A DNA stretch of 64,000 nt from Bimuria novae-zelandiae CBS 107.79 (taxonomy: Eukaryota; Ascomycota; Dothideomycetes; Pleosporales; Didymosphaeriaceae). The position numbers and the translations under genes were made by a program. Below are positions 20,825 to 32,719 of the stretch, one piece after another. The DNA lies in contig ML976692.1 in NCBI GenBank assembly GCA_010015655.1, positions 368,980 to 432,979 on the forward strand, read 5' to 3'. The notes below the pieces were generated by a model. That model was not told the DNA's origin. It worked only from the letters and a program-made list of their open reading frames with translations, and did not search any database. Within the stretch, counting starts at the first letter, position 1, and each line of letters starts with the position of its first letter.

Positions 20825-22606
20825 ATGAGCAGACCTACCCTCCATTTCCTCCGACCGTACCTCACTCGCGGCATCCAGCCCGCCGTCAAGCCCGAGCTCG
20901 CCGGCGCCTATTGCGCCTTCCAGACACGATCTGCGCACACCTTCGCCGCAGATGCATACACGGGTCGGCACGATGTCGAGAAACAGAAGCGGCTGGTGCA
21001 GCTGCGTAAGAACAGCGATCTGGGCGAGTATCATCCTCGGCTCGCACACAATGCCAATGGCGAGCGCCTGTCGCTGAGAGACTTCAACAATCGGCATCAG
21101 GAACTTCCCAAAGATGCGGCTGGTGAGCCGGTATCGGTGTTTGGTATGGTTGCCTCCTCCAGCAATGCTGAGCATGTGGTTGACAACGTTAGGAAGGGTG
21201 CGATCAGTGCGCATGCTGGGTTCCAAGCTGATGTTCCTCGACATCAAGCGTGATTCGCAGAGGCTACAGATCATGATAGAAGTCAAGAAGCTCGAAAACT
21301 ATGACGAGGTCGTTGAATCATTCAAGAGCTTCAAGAGAATAGTCAGTCGTGGCGACTGGGTGTGTGAGTAGCATTCACACTCTGCTTGGTGAGCTTTTCT
21401 GACTGTTCGTAAGCTTTCTATGGACGCGCTATAAGGACATCGACCGGTCAGCTATCGCTCCTAGCGATTCGTGTACCTCAGATACTTGCGCCCTGTCTAC
21501 ACCACCTGCCGGAAAAGGTCGAGAACGTCGAGGTGCTTGCTCGCAATCCCCACGTGCATCAGCTCACGAATGTGGAACCTGGCGAAATACTCCGCTTGCG
21601 CGCTACCATATACGACTCGATACGGCAATACATGGTTGGGAATAGATTCTTGGAGGTCGAGACTCCGATATTCGACGTGAACGCTGGCGGCGCTATTGCA
21701 AGACCCTTTGAGACTGTTGCGAATGAGCTCTCAAACACGCCCGTTCGACTGCGGATAGCACCGGAGCTAAACTTGAAGAGGCTTATTGTCGGAGGACAGG
21801 ATCGGATCTTCGAGATCGGCAGGGTCTTCAGAAATGAAGGAGTAGACAATACTCATAATCCCGAGTTCTCTACATGCGAGTTCTACGAGGTCGGAGCTAC
21901 CCTCCCTTCTCTGATTGAAAGAACAGAGGATATGCTTTGTGGTCTTAAAGCCGCAACCGATCTCGTGCGAAAGGATGACTTTCCTTCCCTCCAGCAACCG
22001 GAAGGCATCGATTTCAAACGCCCGTTTGCACAGCTTCCATTCATTCCCACAGTTGAGAAGTCATCCGGCCGCAAACTGCCCGATCTAGTGTCCCCTACTG
22101 CGACGCAAAACCTTATTGCCTTGTTTGAAGAGCTGGACATCGACGTTCCGCCGAACCCTACCCTTCCACGACTTCTCGACGCCCTCGCTGAGAAGTACAT
22201 TGAGCCTCTCTGCATCGACCCTACCTTCATAACACATCATCCTGAAGCCCTCTCGCCACTTTCGAAATCTTATGTGTGCCCCGAGACCAACCAGCGCATC
22301 GCGTCGCGTGTTGAATTATTCATCAACGGACGTGAGTATGTAAACGCATATGAAGAAGAAAATTCGCCCTTCGAGCAACGACGCAAGTTCATGCAACAGC
22401 TGGAGTTCCATCCCGAGACCGGAGAAGGCAGTAGGGAACTAGATGAGAGTTATCTTGAGGTGTTGGAATGGGGCATGCCACCAACAGGTGGCTGGGGATG
22501 CGGTCTGGACCGTCTGGTCATGCTATTTGCGAACAAGAAGCGCATCGCGGATGTATTGCCCTTCGGCACATTGCGCAACGTCGTCAGCATCGCAAAGAAT
22601 AGGTGA
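20825..22606 (+). CDS. MSK1: mitochondrial lysyl-tRNA synthetase (class II)
   Basis: Model join(20825..21143,21193..21363,21414..22606), 560 aa. It charges mitochondrial tRNA-Lys with lysine. The N-terminus (about 40 residues, Arg/Ser/Ala-rich, almost no acids) is a likely mitochondrial targeting peptide. An OB-fold anticodon-binding domain follows (VFGRVRSVRMLGSKLMFLDI after splicing intron 1). The class II core has motif 2 IGRVFRNEGVDNTHNPEF at about 298-315 and motif 3 GCGLDRLVMLF at about 525-535, ending in the usual DVLPFGTLRN block. Introns of 49 and 50 bp were placed to restore these blocks; both have consensus ends, and the second has a CTGAC branch point. The presequence and closeness to the mitochondrial form argue against the cytosolic enzyme. 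Confidence 0.92.
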
Positions 22607-23898
22607 GGCAAAACGACCCAGGATGTGTACTGTTCTGTGCTCGGGCGCCTCCGTCAAAACCTCAGGTACGTCGTGTATATCTAGTGTACTTCTAGCTTAG
22701 CAGTAATGTCCATCAGAGTCCAGACCAAGAGTGTCCAGCCTCCGCTCCGACCCGCCACGTACCTTTGCCTCCACCAGCGAGAGTTAACTGACAGCACATA
22801 GGTGCGTGGTCGCTAATCTGATTCGTCTAGGTGGTTAGGACCGTTGCTGTCACCTCCACTGGTGCCCGAGCGTTATCGCGTACCAAGAATGGACATTTTC
22901 GCGACAGAAGCAAGCATGACAGCGCTAATCTATCTCTTTTCGCACACAATATAGTTCGCGCCTCTGTTTGTCCTCGCAGTGTTACAGACTCGTCTTGTCG
23001 TTGTCATTTCCCAAGTCTACGCTCATGACATCACTTGTCTCAGCTTATCCAACATCACAAAGTCTCAAGTTTCTATCGTCATAGCTGGCGCCTCGGCAGA
23101 AAAAGACATATTGAGGCGCTCATTATAGTCTGACTTTTGGCGTTGCGACACCGTCTGCGCAAGGGACATCCAGAGATGTAAGCAGGGATGTCCCTCTCGG
23201 CGTCCCCTCACCACCAAACACTATCCAAACTCTGGCCAAACTTAATCACACTAATGACTGCGGTCCCGAACCTGATCATGTTCTCAAGTCAGGACACCAG
23301 GTCACACCTAGTCTCCTAAAATGGAGGTTTCAAGGCACTCACATGCGGGCGGGCGGGGACTCGCGTGGCCTTCTCCTCTTGGCAGATTACTGAATTTGAG
23401 TTTGCATGAATTTCAACTGGGTGCTTCCTAGAGACGGCACGATTAGTATCCTCAGAAGTGCTTTTTCAACGTCATAATGGTCTCTGCGGAACTACCGATA
23501 GAGGCATCCATGGCAGAATGCCCACCGATTGTCATGATCAACGAATGACCGCTGGAGGGAAGCACTCAGCGTCGTAAAAGAAACAAGCTTGAAGCGGAGA
23601 TAGGATCTCCATGGGGCTGGAGACGATCAATGAGAGTTGCTATGGCGAGCCTATAATATATATGGCTCGATAACTTGATACACACCGCCCACCCACATGA
23701 TCATCACTCGTATTCAGACCAACTTTATCGTCTGTAGACATTCACCAATCTCTAACCATCTACCCCACACCGACAAGACTTACATACCCACATCCATCCA
23801 TCACGAATTCTATACTGAGCAAGTTATCCAGCAGACTACATAAACGCCGCATCTCTGTGTACCTATCTCCGGAAGTCGCATCCATACCATCTCCATAC
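22607..23898. other. intergenic, long promoter/leader region of the aquaporin gene
   Basis: 1.3 kb without a credible gene. The last ~150 bp before the aquaporin ATG are rich in C and A with pyrimidine runs, as in fungal 5' leaders. A TATA-like element is listed separately. Confidence 0.5.
23652..23663 (+). promoter_or_regulatory. TATA-like element upstream of the aquaporin gene
   Basis: TATAATATATAT lies about 235 bp before the ATG at 23899, followed by a C/A-rich stretch suited to be a leader. The position and the otherwise GC-balanced surroundings make it a reasonable core-promoter candidate; no further support. Confidence 0.3.
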
Positions 23899-25741
23899 AT
23901 GGCATACGAACAACCTGGATCGTTGCCGCAGTACTATGGCCAAACTATGCCCGATGGCACCATGGTCGAGTCTCCCAATTTCCCCCTAGGCTCCCATGGC
24001 TCTCGCGATGCCCTCCTCCGCCTCCCCATCCAGCCCAACGCTGCACACGTACCCCAACAGGAGCCCGAAATGATGTCGCCCACCAGTGCGACGCCCAACA
24101 CACCAAACGCTCTCGGCACAGGGGGACCATCAAACGGAGGTCGGTCGCGAGCCAGGACCGTCGGAGACAGCAGTCGCTGGGTTGTTCCACACGCCAGCAC
24201 CTACGAGCAGCAAGACGAATACTATCCTCCAGGCCGCAGCCGCGGACAAGGTTCCATGACCCACCGCTCCGCGTATGTGGAAGACTACTCGGACGAAGAC
24301 GACCGTCCTCGCGCGTACCGCCGTCCTGCAAGAAGGCACACGCGGCCACCGCCATCTCACGGGAGACTGCCTGGTCCCACGGATCGGTATCCTTCCGATG
24401 GGCACGGCCACGGCGCCAGTATGGACGCAGAAAGGACGAGCTACGACTACGAAAGCGATACGCCGACGAAGGCGCGGTTCAAATATAGCTACAGCGATGA
24501 CGAAGATGGGTATCGCAGGCCGAGCGCGTACGCTGGTGGTGGTGGGAGGAGGCCGCCGCCGCCGCCTAGGAGTCTGCCGAGCAAGCAGGAGGCACTGAGG
24601 CTGCCATGGACGATGTGGATGAACTCGGATGCGAAGAACCGTAAGTTTTACCATACCCTTATCCCTTGTCAGTGCGGTATCCTAGGTCTGCCTTGCTTGG
24701 ATTGGATGCTGGCACCGCACCAGGGAGAGCCTTGTCAAAACATCTTGTCCTTGTCAAGTTGCAGTAGCATGTACTGATATCGTGAGTGCAGACTTCGTAG
24801 CCTTCATTGGCGAGTTCGTCGGCACGACAATGGTAAGTTAGACGGAGCGTTTGGAACCAACCTGCTTGTTAGCATCCCCGGACGGTGCTGACCGACCCGT
24901 TCAGTTCCTCTTCTTCGCCTTCGCCGGAACCCAGGTTGCAAACATCCAATCTAGCGACAATAACCAAAACACCACCACGGGCGCCGACACCGGCTTCTCG
25001 CCCCAGGTTCTCCAGTACATCTCTCTCGTCTTCGGCTTCTCGCTCATGGTCAACGTCTGGATCTTCTTCCGCATCTCGGGCGGCCTTTTCAACCCCGCCG
25101 TTACCTTTGCGATGCTGCTCACCAAAGCGATGACGCTGGTGCGCTTCTTCCTGCTGCTGGTGGCGCAGCTGGCGGGCAGTATCTTTGCGAGCTATTTGGT
25201 CAAAGTGATGTTTCCAACGCCGTTAAACGTTCGGACAACGCTGAGTGCAGACACGAGTTTGGCGAGGGGCGTGTTTATCGAGGCGATATTGACGGCGGAG
25301 TTGATATTTACGATTTTCATGTTGGCAAAGGAGAAGCATAAAGGTATGTCTACCGCTCTCAGCCAGGGGGCATTGCTGACGACGAATAGGTACATTCATC
25401 GCACCAGTTGGTATTGGACTTGCGCTGTTCGTTGCGGAGCTTGTGGGCATCTATTACACGGGTGGCTCGCTGAACCCGGCGCGCAGCTTTGGACCTTGCG
25501 TCGTCACCGGGATTTTCGATAACGAGCACTGGATCTACTGTAAGCTGTGATCATGCGTGCAATCGGCGTGGGAGCGTTGTGCTAATATAGAGTAGGGGTT
25601 GGACCTGGTATTGGTGCCGGACTTGCGGTCATCTTCTACAACTTCATCAAGATTCTTGAATATGAGATGGCAAATCCTGACCAGGATGCTGACCAGAAGG
25701 ACATGGAGGAAAAGAAGGAAAAAGAGAAATCACCAGCATGA
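23899..25741 (+). CDS. aquaporin/aquaglyceroporin with ~250-aa N-terminal extension
   Basis: Model join(23899..24640,24792..24832,24905..25343,25390..25539,25596..25741), 505 aa. Residues 1 to about 247 are hydrophilic, rich in Pro, Tyr, Arg, Ser and Asp, with acidic patches ([15 protein letters not shown]) and a PPPPP run, probably cytosolic. The channel follows: [13 protein letters not shown] starts helix 1, the first NPA box is NPAVTF at about 324, the second NPARSF at about 436, with six membrane helices around them. The tail is Glu/Lys-rich ([12 protein letters not shown]). A 41-nt micro-exon (24792-24832) is needed to join the extension to the pore. Such long extensions are known in fungal and yeast MIP channels, where they regulate gating. 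Water versus glycerol selectivity cannot be settled here; the long plain Asn-Pro-Ala boxes favour water-type channels. Confidence 0.9.
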
Positions 25742-26227
25742 GTCGATACCTGCGAGATGCACCCCGCAGACCACCAGAGAACTTTCATCCGATACTGTGG
25801 GTGATAGATTGCTAGCGGGCTTGATGAAGCCTTGCGAAGATGACGATAATATACGAGTTGACGAGTTGACGAGTCGGAATCGATGAGAAACGAGAGGATC
25901 GAACATGTTGGATGCATGGTACTGTGTCATGCTCTGACGAGCTACGAGAGTAATGCGAGACGGCCGAGGCGTAATGGTTATGGTATTAGGTAGCTGCAAT
26001 CAATTCCGCTCCATGTTGACGGATATAAAACGATGCGGCGGTGTCGCGCGGATGATCTCGACGAGGGATGACGTACCAGCGAACACGCCATCACGGGACC
26101 TCGTGTTATTGCACGGCTAGCCCGTTCCATGGGCTTCTGTGGCAAGGCAGTAGCTTATGCTCTTCCCATTTCGACTGGCACTCCATTTAACTTGCCCTAA
26201 TCACTCAGTTTTGGATTGTCCAAATCG
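25742..26227. other. intergenic between aquaporin and DNA glycosylase genes
   Basis: About 490 bp: 3' flank of the aquaporin and promoter of the glycosylase. A short direct repeat, GACGAGTTGACGAGT, lies near 25859-25873. Nothing else seen. Confidence 0.5.
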
Positions 26228-27303
26228 ATGCCGCCAAAGCGCGCCTCCAAGCGGGCCCAAGCTGCCGAGAAAATCGCATCTCTCCCACCAAGCGACAACC
26301 ACTCCGACACCGAATCCACGGCGGAACCTCCCGCGCCCTCTTTCAAGGGTCAACTGTCCAAGTTCCAATACACCTCCGCCGCCTCTACAAGCGAAAATGC
26401 CACCAGACGGCCAGATACAAAGTAGGTGTCAGACACTGTATTGCGTATCCTGGGGTAACACACAGGACTAAGACAATGCCAAATAGAACTATCTTACCCG
26501 ACCTTGTACCTACACGACTGGGCACTCCAACGTCGCCCGCCCCTCCACGTTCCTCAAAACGCACGCGCACCACCGTGACAACCGCCACCACCGACCCCCA
26601 AACCACACCCTCTCCACGCCCAAGCAAGAAGCGCAAACCCAGCAGCTATGCGCCACCCTCCAAATACGCGCACCTCTCCCCACTCGTCGACATCCTCGAG
26701 CCAAACCTAATCTGCGTGTTCGTCGGCACGAACCCAGGCGTCCAGACCGCCACGCAGGGCCACGCCTACGCGCACCCCTCGAACCACTTCTGGAAGCTCC
26801 TCTACGCCTCCGGGCTCACCGAGCGCCGCCTGTCGCCGACCGAAGACCGCTCGCTGCCTGCGCGCTACTGCATGGGCAACACGAACATTGTGTCGCGGCC
26901 GTCGAAGGACGCCGCTGAGCTCTCGCGGGAAGAGATGGTCGCGGGCGCGGGCGAGCTCGAAGCCAAGTTCAGAGTTTATAGGCCCGAGACGGTGTGTATC
27001 GTGGGGAAGGGCATCTGGGAGGCTATCTGGAGAAATAAGATGGGCCGGGCGATGCGCAAGGAGGAGTTTCGGTATGGGTGGCAGAACGAGGGGATGAATA
27101 TGGGGAAGGTGGAGGGCGAGGGTGAGGACGCGTGGAAGGGGAGCAAGGTGTTTGTTACGACGAGCACGAGTGGATTAGCGGCGAATTTGAAGCCCGCAGA
27201 GAAGGAGGCCATTTGGAGGCCGTTTGGAGAGTGGGTGCGCAAGAGGAGGGAGGAGAGGGGCTTTGTGCCGCGGAGCGACGAGAGCGTGGAGGGTGGAAGG
27301 TAG
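26228..27303 (+). CDS. mismatch-specific uracil/thymine DNA glycosylase (TDG/MUG/Thp1 type)
   Basis: Model join(26228..26421,26466..27303), 343 aa. It removes uracil or thymine mispaired with G in base-excision repair, in the nucleus. Residues 1 to about 130 are a basic, Ser/Thr/Pro-rich tail with KKRKP, a likely nuclear signal and DNA-tethering region. The catalytic domain begins at LVDILEPNLICVFVGTNPG (about 135-155); the Asn in GTNPG is the catalytic position of the MUG/TDG family. It is followed by AHPSNHFWKLLYASGLT, typical of this group. The helix-loop that in bacterial MUG reads NPSG is here TTSTSGL, nearer to the eukaryotic form. The 44-bp intron (GTAGGT...ACACAG) joins the halves in phase. 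Length is similar to S. pombe Thp1. Confidence 0.88.
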
Positions 27304-29272
27304 TTTGGGAGGTCACCGTCGTCCTGAGACATGGATGCCGTACGGGAGACTGTGATGGACCAGAAGGTGTGCAGTCACTCAAGGGGTACCATGGCGATGA
27401 TGTCTGACAGTAACGCCGACAGCCTAAAACACTTTCTCAACTACTGAACAATTCGCAAATGCTGCGCGCTCTGTGTTGCTCTGGGCTGTACAACACGGTG
27501 CCGACTTTCCGGTGTCCATATCTTGAGAATACAGCTGGAGTGCATGCGTGATAAGAGAACGCCATTCTTATTATGATCCGGCGCCGAAGGATGGTATGCT
27601 AACGTAGCCAAGCCGGCTGGGTGACACTCATCCCCCCATCATAACATTCTAGATCGAGATCGCCACCGTGAAGTGCGGGAAGAAGGCCCGAGCTACAATT
27701 GACGACATTATGAAATAACTCGATCGGGCAGTTTCAAGCTGTATGTGAGTGGGTAGAGGTAGAAGGTGCAGCTGATCAATCTCCACACGGTGGTATTCTG
27801 AAAGAGCCGTCTTCTCGTATTGAGGTGGGTCAGAATGTCGCGAGAATTGGCAGATGGGGCAGTACGTCCGACGTCTCTCTTAGAACATGTCTTGAGTTGA
27901 ATTATACTGTACTCACGATATTCGCATTCCAAAGTCCGCTCATCGCCGTTGTGCACGTCTTTGTTGCCGTTTTCTGTACACGTCAGCTGTGAGACAACCC
28001 AGGCACACATGCCAAACGAGCATTTCAGCCAAGACCAAACGTAGGTCTCAGCGCTATTCGACGTCTACGACTGCCATCACTTACTCACGCAGTCCCTAAG
28101 GACCTTTCTACATTCTAATAGAGTCATACCTACTCACTCATTGAGCAAATGATCTTCTTCACCCGTGGAGTTGCGGGCTTGCCACGGGAATACCGCGGGC
28201 CTCCTGCGGGACCTCGGGAATACCGCGGGCATACTGCACCCACGTCTCTCTGGAGACCTACCGGCCGAGCACCGTGAAATTGTGTGAATACCGCAGCCGC
28301 GCGCTAATGAGGTTTCGGAGGTAAATCTCGTGTCGAGGCAGGCGAGTTTTGAAACCACATGCTAAACGTGACCTCGGGATGGCTTAGGGCATTTTACGGA
28401 GTCAGTGTTGCTCTCACCTGCACGTTGTGGACGGCGAGAGATGAGGAGCTCTCGCGAATGGTGTGAACCATGCGGTTTTGAGTTTTGACGGCGTCGTTGC
28501 GCAAGCGAATGAGCGGTTCATGCAGCCAAGCCACAATACGGCTATCCGGCAAGCAACCTTCTCCCATCTCATGTCGAGCAGACACCCCTCAACATAACCC
28601 TCGTCTTTCTCTCAATTCCTTCTCGCTCCTCGATCTTGAAGCCCCACGGCCAGCCTTAAAAAGAAATACTCATCATTAAGGGAAAAATGAAGAATTCTAC
28701 AGGGGGTCAAGTGTTCACCATGTTTGATAGGAGGTACATCTCCGGGGATACAACAGAGGGGCTGTAAGATACCAAGACGTTGCGCCCCAATACCAAGCCC
28801 TCGCACACGCGTTTTCACACATGCATGACCGCCCACACAACCATGTGTCGCAGTGGCTCATGTGCGCGTCGCCGGGCGGTCCTCCAATCCGCATCGCGTG
28901 TGCGTGCGAAGTGCGCTCGAAAGCTCACCCTTTGGATTTACCAGTCAGTCCACCGGAAGAGATCACGGGCTGTGCATGTCTAGAATTCATACCTTCTGAC
29001 ACAAACTCTCTCATACTTAACCCTATCATAAGTTCTACATAAATACTGTGTTCGAGCACCCTTGGCACCCGCCCGCGCATCCGTCCTTTGTACGTACCAT
29101 GTCTTAAACCCCCCTCCTCACCAGCCTCAACGCCTCACTCTCCACTTTCCCCTCTCACCAGCCTCACTCCCCCCCAAGCCCTCCAAGGCTCTTGCGCCAC
29201 TACTCAATTACAACCTCACCCCATCTACCAGCTACAAAACCGCTTGTACAAGCATATCTAGACAGAGGCAAA
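27304..29272. other. 2-kb intergenic stretch
   Basis: Frames at 27708-28010, 28134-28358 and 28780-29042 have no recognisable motifs. A 13-bp direct repeat GGAATACCGCGGG occurs twice between about 28186 and 28230. The last 200 bp are C/A-rich, a probable leader of the CYSTM-like gene. Confidence 0.5.
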
Positions 29273-29665
29273 ATGTCCGCACAGGGTTATTATAACGGCG
29301 CGCCGCCGCCGCAGGCACATTATGGTGGCCCGCCGCCGCCGAATCAGGGGTATTATGCCCAGGGTCCGTCGCCGCCGCAGCAGGTACGTTTTTTTTTTTT
29401 TTGTGTTGCTCTGGAGTGAGTGAGAGAGGGAGGAGAGGTGTTGACGAGGGTTGGTAGATGTACTATCAGCAAGGACCGCCGCCGCCGCAGGAGCGGAAGG
29501 AGGATAGGGGGTGCTTGTATACGTGGTGAGTAAGAGTAACTCTGACCTTTGTGTAATTGCGTAGCGTGAGCGAGGGAGCTGATAGGAGGTAGTCTTGCGA
29601 CGTTGTGCTGCTGCTGGCTGTGCGGGGAGACGTGCGAGTGCTGTTTAGAGTGCTGTTTGTGCTAG
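29273..29665 (+). CDS. small cysteine-rich CYSTM-like tail-anchored protein
   Basis: Model join(29273..29383,29458..29525,29593..29665), 83 aa. The first ~60 residues are Gly/Tyr/Pro/Gln-rich (repeats of GPPPP and QGYY), followed by a short charged ERKEDRG stretch and a C-terminal segment with 11 Cys in about 25 residues (LCCCWLCGETCECC), ending at the stop. This is the layout of CYSTM (cysteine-rich transmembrane) proteins, small tail-anchored membrane proteins linked to stress tolerance. The second and third introns are small (74 and 67 bp) with GTACGT and GTGAGT donors. Only this splicing yields the Cys-rich end in frame. The gene is too fragmented for simple ORF calling. It is convergent with the WW-domain gene. 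Confidence 0.75.
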
Positions 29666-30003
29666 GCGAGCCGTGGAGCTGGCAGGGCATAAGACGACGG
29701 GGGTTGACTGTGATACGGAACCGGCGTACGGTTGGATGGTTTCAAGTTTTTTGAAAGCAATGGAATGGACCGGCATAGTCGCTTCAGTGGGAGCGAGTTG
29801 GGATTTGCTATGCATAGGGTTGGTTGACGTGCGACTGCAATTGGGGTCTGGATAAATGATACCATTTCAAAGCAAGCGAGAACACACTTCTCCAGAGCAC
29901 TCTCCTTTTTCACGCTATGGTACCGCGTAAAACGCGTTCAGACGGCCGTTATATAGATTCGAGAGGGTGATCAAGAGAGAAAGTGCGTTGTACATGCGAG
30001 CAG
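29666..30003. other. short intergenic between convergent genes
   Basis: About 340 bp of 3' flanks. No further element seen. Confidence 0.6.
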
Positions 30004-31225
30004 CTAGTCCGAATCGTACGACTCTTCAAGCTCCTCCTGGTACTCCTCCTGGGCCTCAATAAGTTCTTGGCGCTTCTCCTCAAGGGACTCGCGGTCACTG
30101 CTCGAAATAGAGTCGCCGTCAGCGTCGTGTGTGGGAACCGGTGGGGGTTCCTGGAAGGCAGGTGCGTTGTCGTAGGGATCCGGGGCCGGAGCTGCGACAG
30201 GTGGTGCTGCAGCAGGGGCCGCGGCCGCAGCAGGGGGAGCGCCGTAGTAGTTGTTCGTGACTTTTTGTTCGTCGTCCGAGTCGTCGGCTGTGTCAATGTC
30301 AGAAGGGTATGCAGTGAAGACGAGGAGGATCTGCGGAACTCACCGAGCTGGTGGCCGATCAGGGCGCCGGCAGCCAAACCACCCACACCGGCTGCGGCCA
30401 ACATGCCGGTCGAGTAGCCTTTCTTTTCCTTTTCCTTATCCTTGTGTCCCTTCTCCACGTATGGGTTGCCATGACCGGCGCCCGGTGCGTAAGGGTCGCC
30501 ATGGCCGCTTGGGTAGCCATGATTGCTTTGGTCGTGCGAGGCGCCGAAGAGGCCACGCTCATCTTGGGCTCCGTGACCGTATGGCGCGCCTGGTGGTCCG
30601 CTTGGTGGCGGCGCGTAGGGTCCTTGAGCGGGAGGTGCATAGGCAGGAGGCTCCCACTGAGTACGCCCGGTAGCTTGGTCTACATAGTACCAGCGCTGAC
30701 TGTGCTGGTCGAATTGAGCGACCCAACCGGGAGGCATTGGTGGAGGCGCTCCATACTGTGCAATAATCAGTCACTGTCACGAGATTGGATCAGAACAAGG
30801 CGCCACCAACTGGTGGTGGCGTAGCCTACACATGTCATGTGGAAAGCGGTTTACATACGGGCGCAGGAGGACCTTGAGGTGCGGGCGAGCCATAGCCTGG
30901 CTGGCCGTAGGATTGCTGTGGAGGATACCCCTGTTGGTGTTGCTGTGAGGGGTAACCACCCTGTTGTGGGTATTGCTGCCCGTAGCCTTGCTGCGGCGGG
31001 TAACCCTGCTGAGGATATTTTTGGTGCTGCTGAGATGGATAACTGCCAGCGCTCGGATCAGATCCTCGCGCATCATGCCCACCACTGCTATGGGGGTCAC
31101 TGTGCGATTCTATTCATGTGATGAGCAAAGCCAAACGAAAGTCGGTGGCCAGTCGCACCCGAGGGCTTATCTTTCTTGTCATCGTCGTCCATCAACTCCT
31201 TCATCTTCTTCTTTAGGAAATCCAT
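30004..31225 (-). CDS. WW-domain protein with Gly/Tyr/Gln-rich repeats and glycine-zipper segment
   Basis: Model complement(join(30004..30287,30344..30755,30859..31109,31159..31225)), 337 aa. It starts MDFLKKKMKELMDDDDKKDK, a charged amphipathic helix. Residues about 25-106 are a Tyr/Gln/Gly/Pro-rich low-complexity segment (QQGYPPQQ-type repeats). A single WW domain lies at about 116-144 (GW...WYYVD...TQWEPP; the second conserved Trp position is filled), which should bind proline-rich peptides. After a Gly/His/Tyr/Pro-rich stretch, MLAAAGVGGLAAGALIGHQLG forms a glycine-zipper membrane-like helix. The C-terminus is acidic and helical (EEKRQELIEAQEEYQEELEE). Four exons, all with consensus ends. 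The proline-rich N-terminus of the neighbouring CYSTM-like protein is a conceivable ligand, but this is only inference. Confidence 0.85.
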
Positions 31226-32719
31226 GGTGGTAAAGGGAAGGAAGGGTCTAAATTGAAAAGCCCGATATGATACGAAAACAGATTTGGGACAAGAGAGAAG
31301 TTCAATAAAGTTTGGAGGGGAAACGTGAGGGCCTTTTAAATCAGCACGCAAGCCCAATGCTCGGCACGGGCCGCTGTCCTACCACAATCTGCAGTGGGCT
31401 AGTGATATGGGACGAATCCACGGGTGCAACATCCCAAAGCCTGTTCAGCGGGCCTACTGGTGGAAAAAGTGGGGGATAGAGGGGCTGAAGCCCTCTGCGA
31501 CCGGAGACAGCTTCAAGGACATGCAACATAAACTTAGTGAAGCTTGGCGTGAAGACTGTATCGCAAGAGTGAACACTCTGTCAGTAACAATGGACGTTTT
31601 GAGCAACCTAACTCAGTTGACCGATGCCGGATGAAGTCAAACTAGCATTTTCGACATGACGATTGGCTTCTATGCTCAAGAAAGGTAAGAAGGCTGTACC
31701 GTTTTAGTGTGTAAACGGATAACGGCATGTAATGCAGCCGCACGGACACGCTACGGATACGCTAGTGTAAGAGGGTGAAGGTGGCTCAGTCGTGGCTAAT
31801 GTACAAGAAGTCTTGGCGTAAATAATGGCGCATGAACCTGCGCGCTCTGAGCGCAAAGATCGAACGAGGTGTGTACCGGGCGGCACACGGTACATTGTAA
31901 TGACTCCAGGCAAGGCGATGTGAACGTGTTCTATGATTTCGAGTGTGAACGAGTATCGGGTGAGACAAGAGGCAATCTGCAGGCTGCTTTCGTGAATCAA
32001 AGTCATTGACGGTGAGGCGGACCAAAAATCTCAGTGGATCAGACAAAAGCAGCACGGCTCCGAAACAGATGGGAAGCAGTGCTTGGGAACGACGACAGCA
32101 AGTGAGCGGGATGGCCAGGTGTCATGGTGTTGTGCTGGGGCGGATGCGTTCTGGTCCTCGAGTGTTTGGACCAGGCGCTAGGACGTCATGACGGTGATGA
32201 CGTCAGGCACCCACCGCAGAGGGAGGAGAACATGGACGGAGCGCAGCCGAAAGGGTCATGCAACAGCATCGAATGGCTTATTTGCGCGATGGTCTGGCGA
32301 TGGAGATGGGACAGAAGGCTGAACGAAAGACAATGGCTCAAGCTAGGGCAGCGATCGAGGTGATGATCTGCGCCGCCTGCATCCATTCCTCCCTCCTCGT
32401 CGCCCGCTGCTGGAGAGGACAAGCACGACGCAACGTACCTCGCAGAAAAACGCATTTTAGCCTTCGCGGCATTTTATGAATCCCTACACATGCTTTCTAG
32501 CTAGAAACGGACGTGCTCGATATCTCTGTGGTTAGCGCGTGGCCGGCTGCTAGTGACACCTCACATTATTGGACTGGTGTCCTCGGAAGCAAGCCTCCAC
32601 CTCGGAGCAGATCACCCACGACGCTGGAGCGTCGACATACTGGCGTGCCCACACTCGAGGCACATTGGCCCGCCGTGAGCCCGTTCGCCCCATAGCACGC
32701 TGGCGCGCCGGCCTCCTTC
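31226..32719. other. 1.5-kb divergent intergenic region
   Basis: It separates the WW-domain gene (minus) from the hybrid histidine kinase (plus), so it must hold both promoters. Small frames in it are unconvincing. TGACGTCA-like sequence occurs near 32198-32206 (GATGACGTCAGG), a possible CRE/bZIP site. Confidence 0.5.
32200..32207. promoter_or_regulatory. possible CRE/ATF bZIP site
   Basis: TGACGTCA in the context GATGACGTCAGGC is the palindromic core bound by ATF/CREB-type bZIP factors. It lies about 510 bp upstream of the histidine kinase start. An 8-mer occurs by chance at some frequency, so this is weak. Confidence 0.3.
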
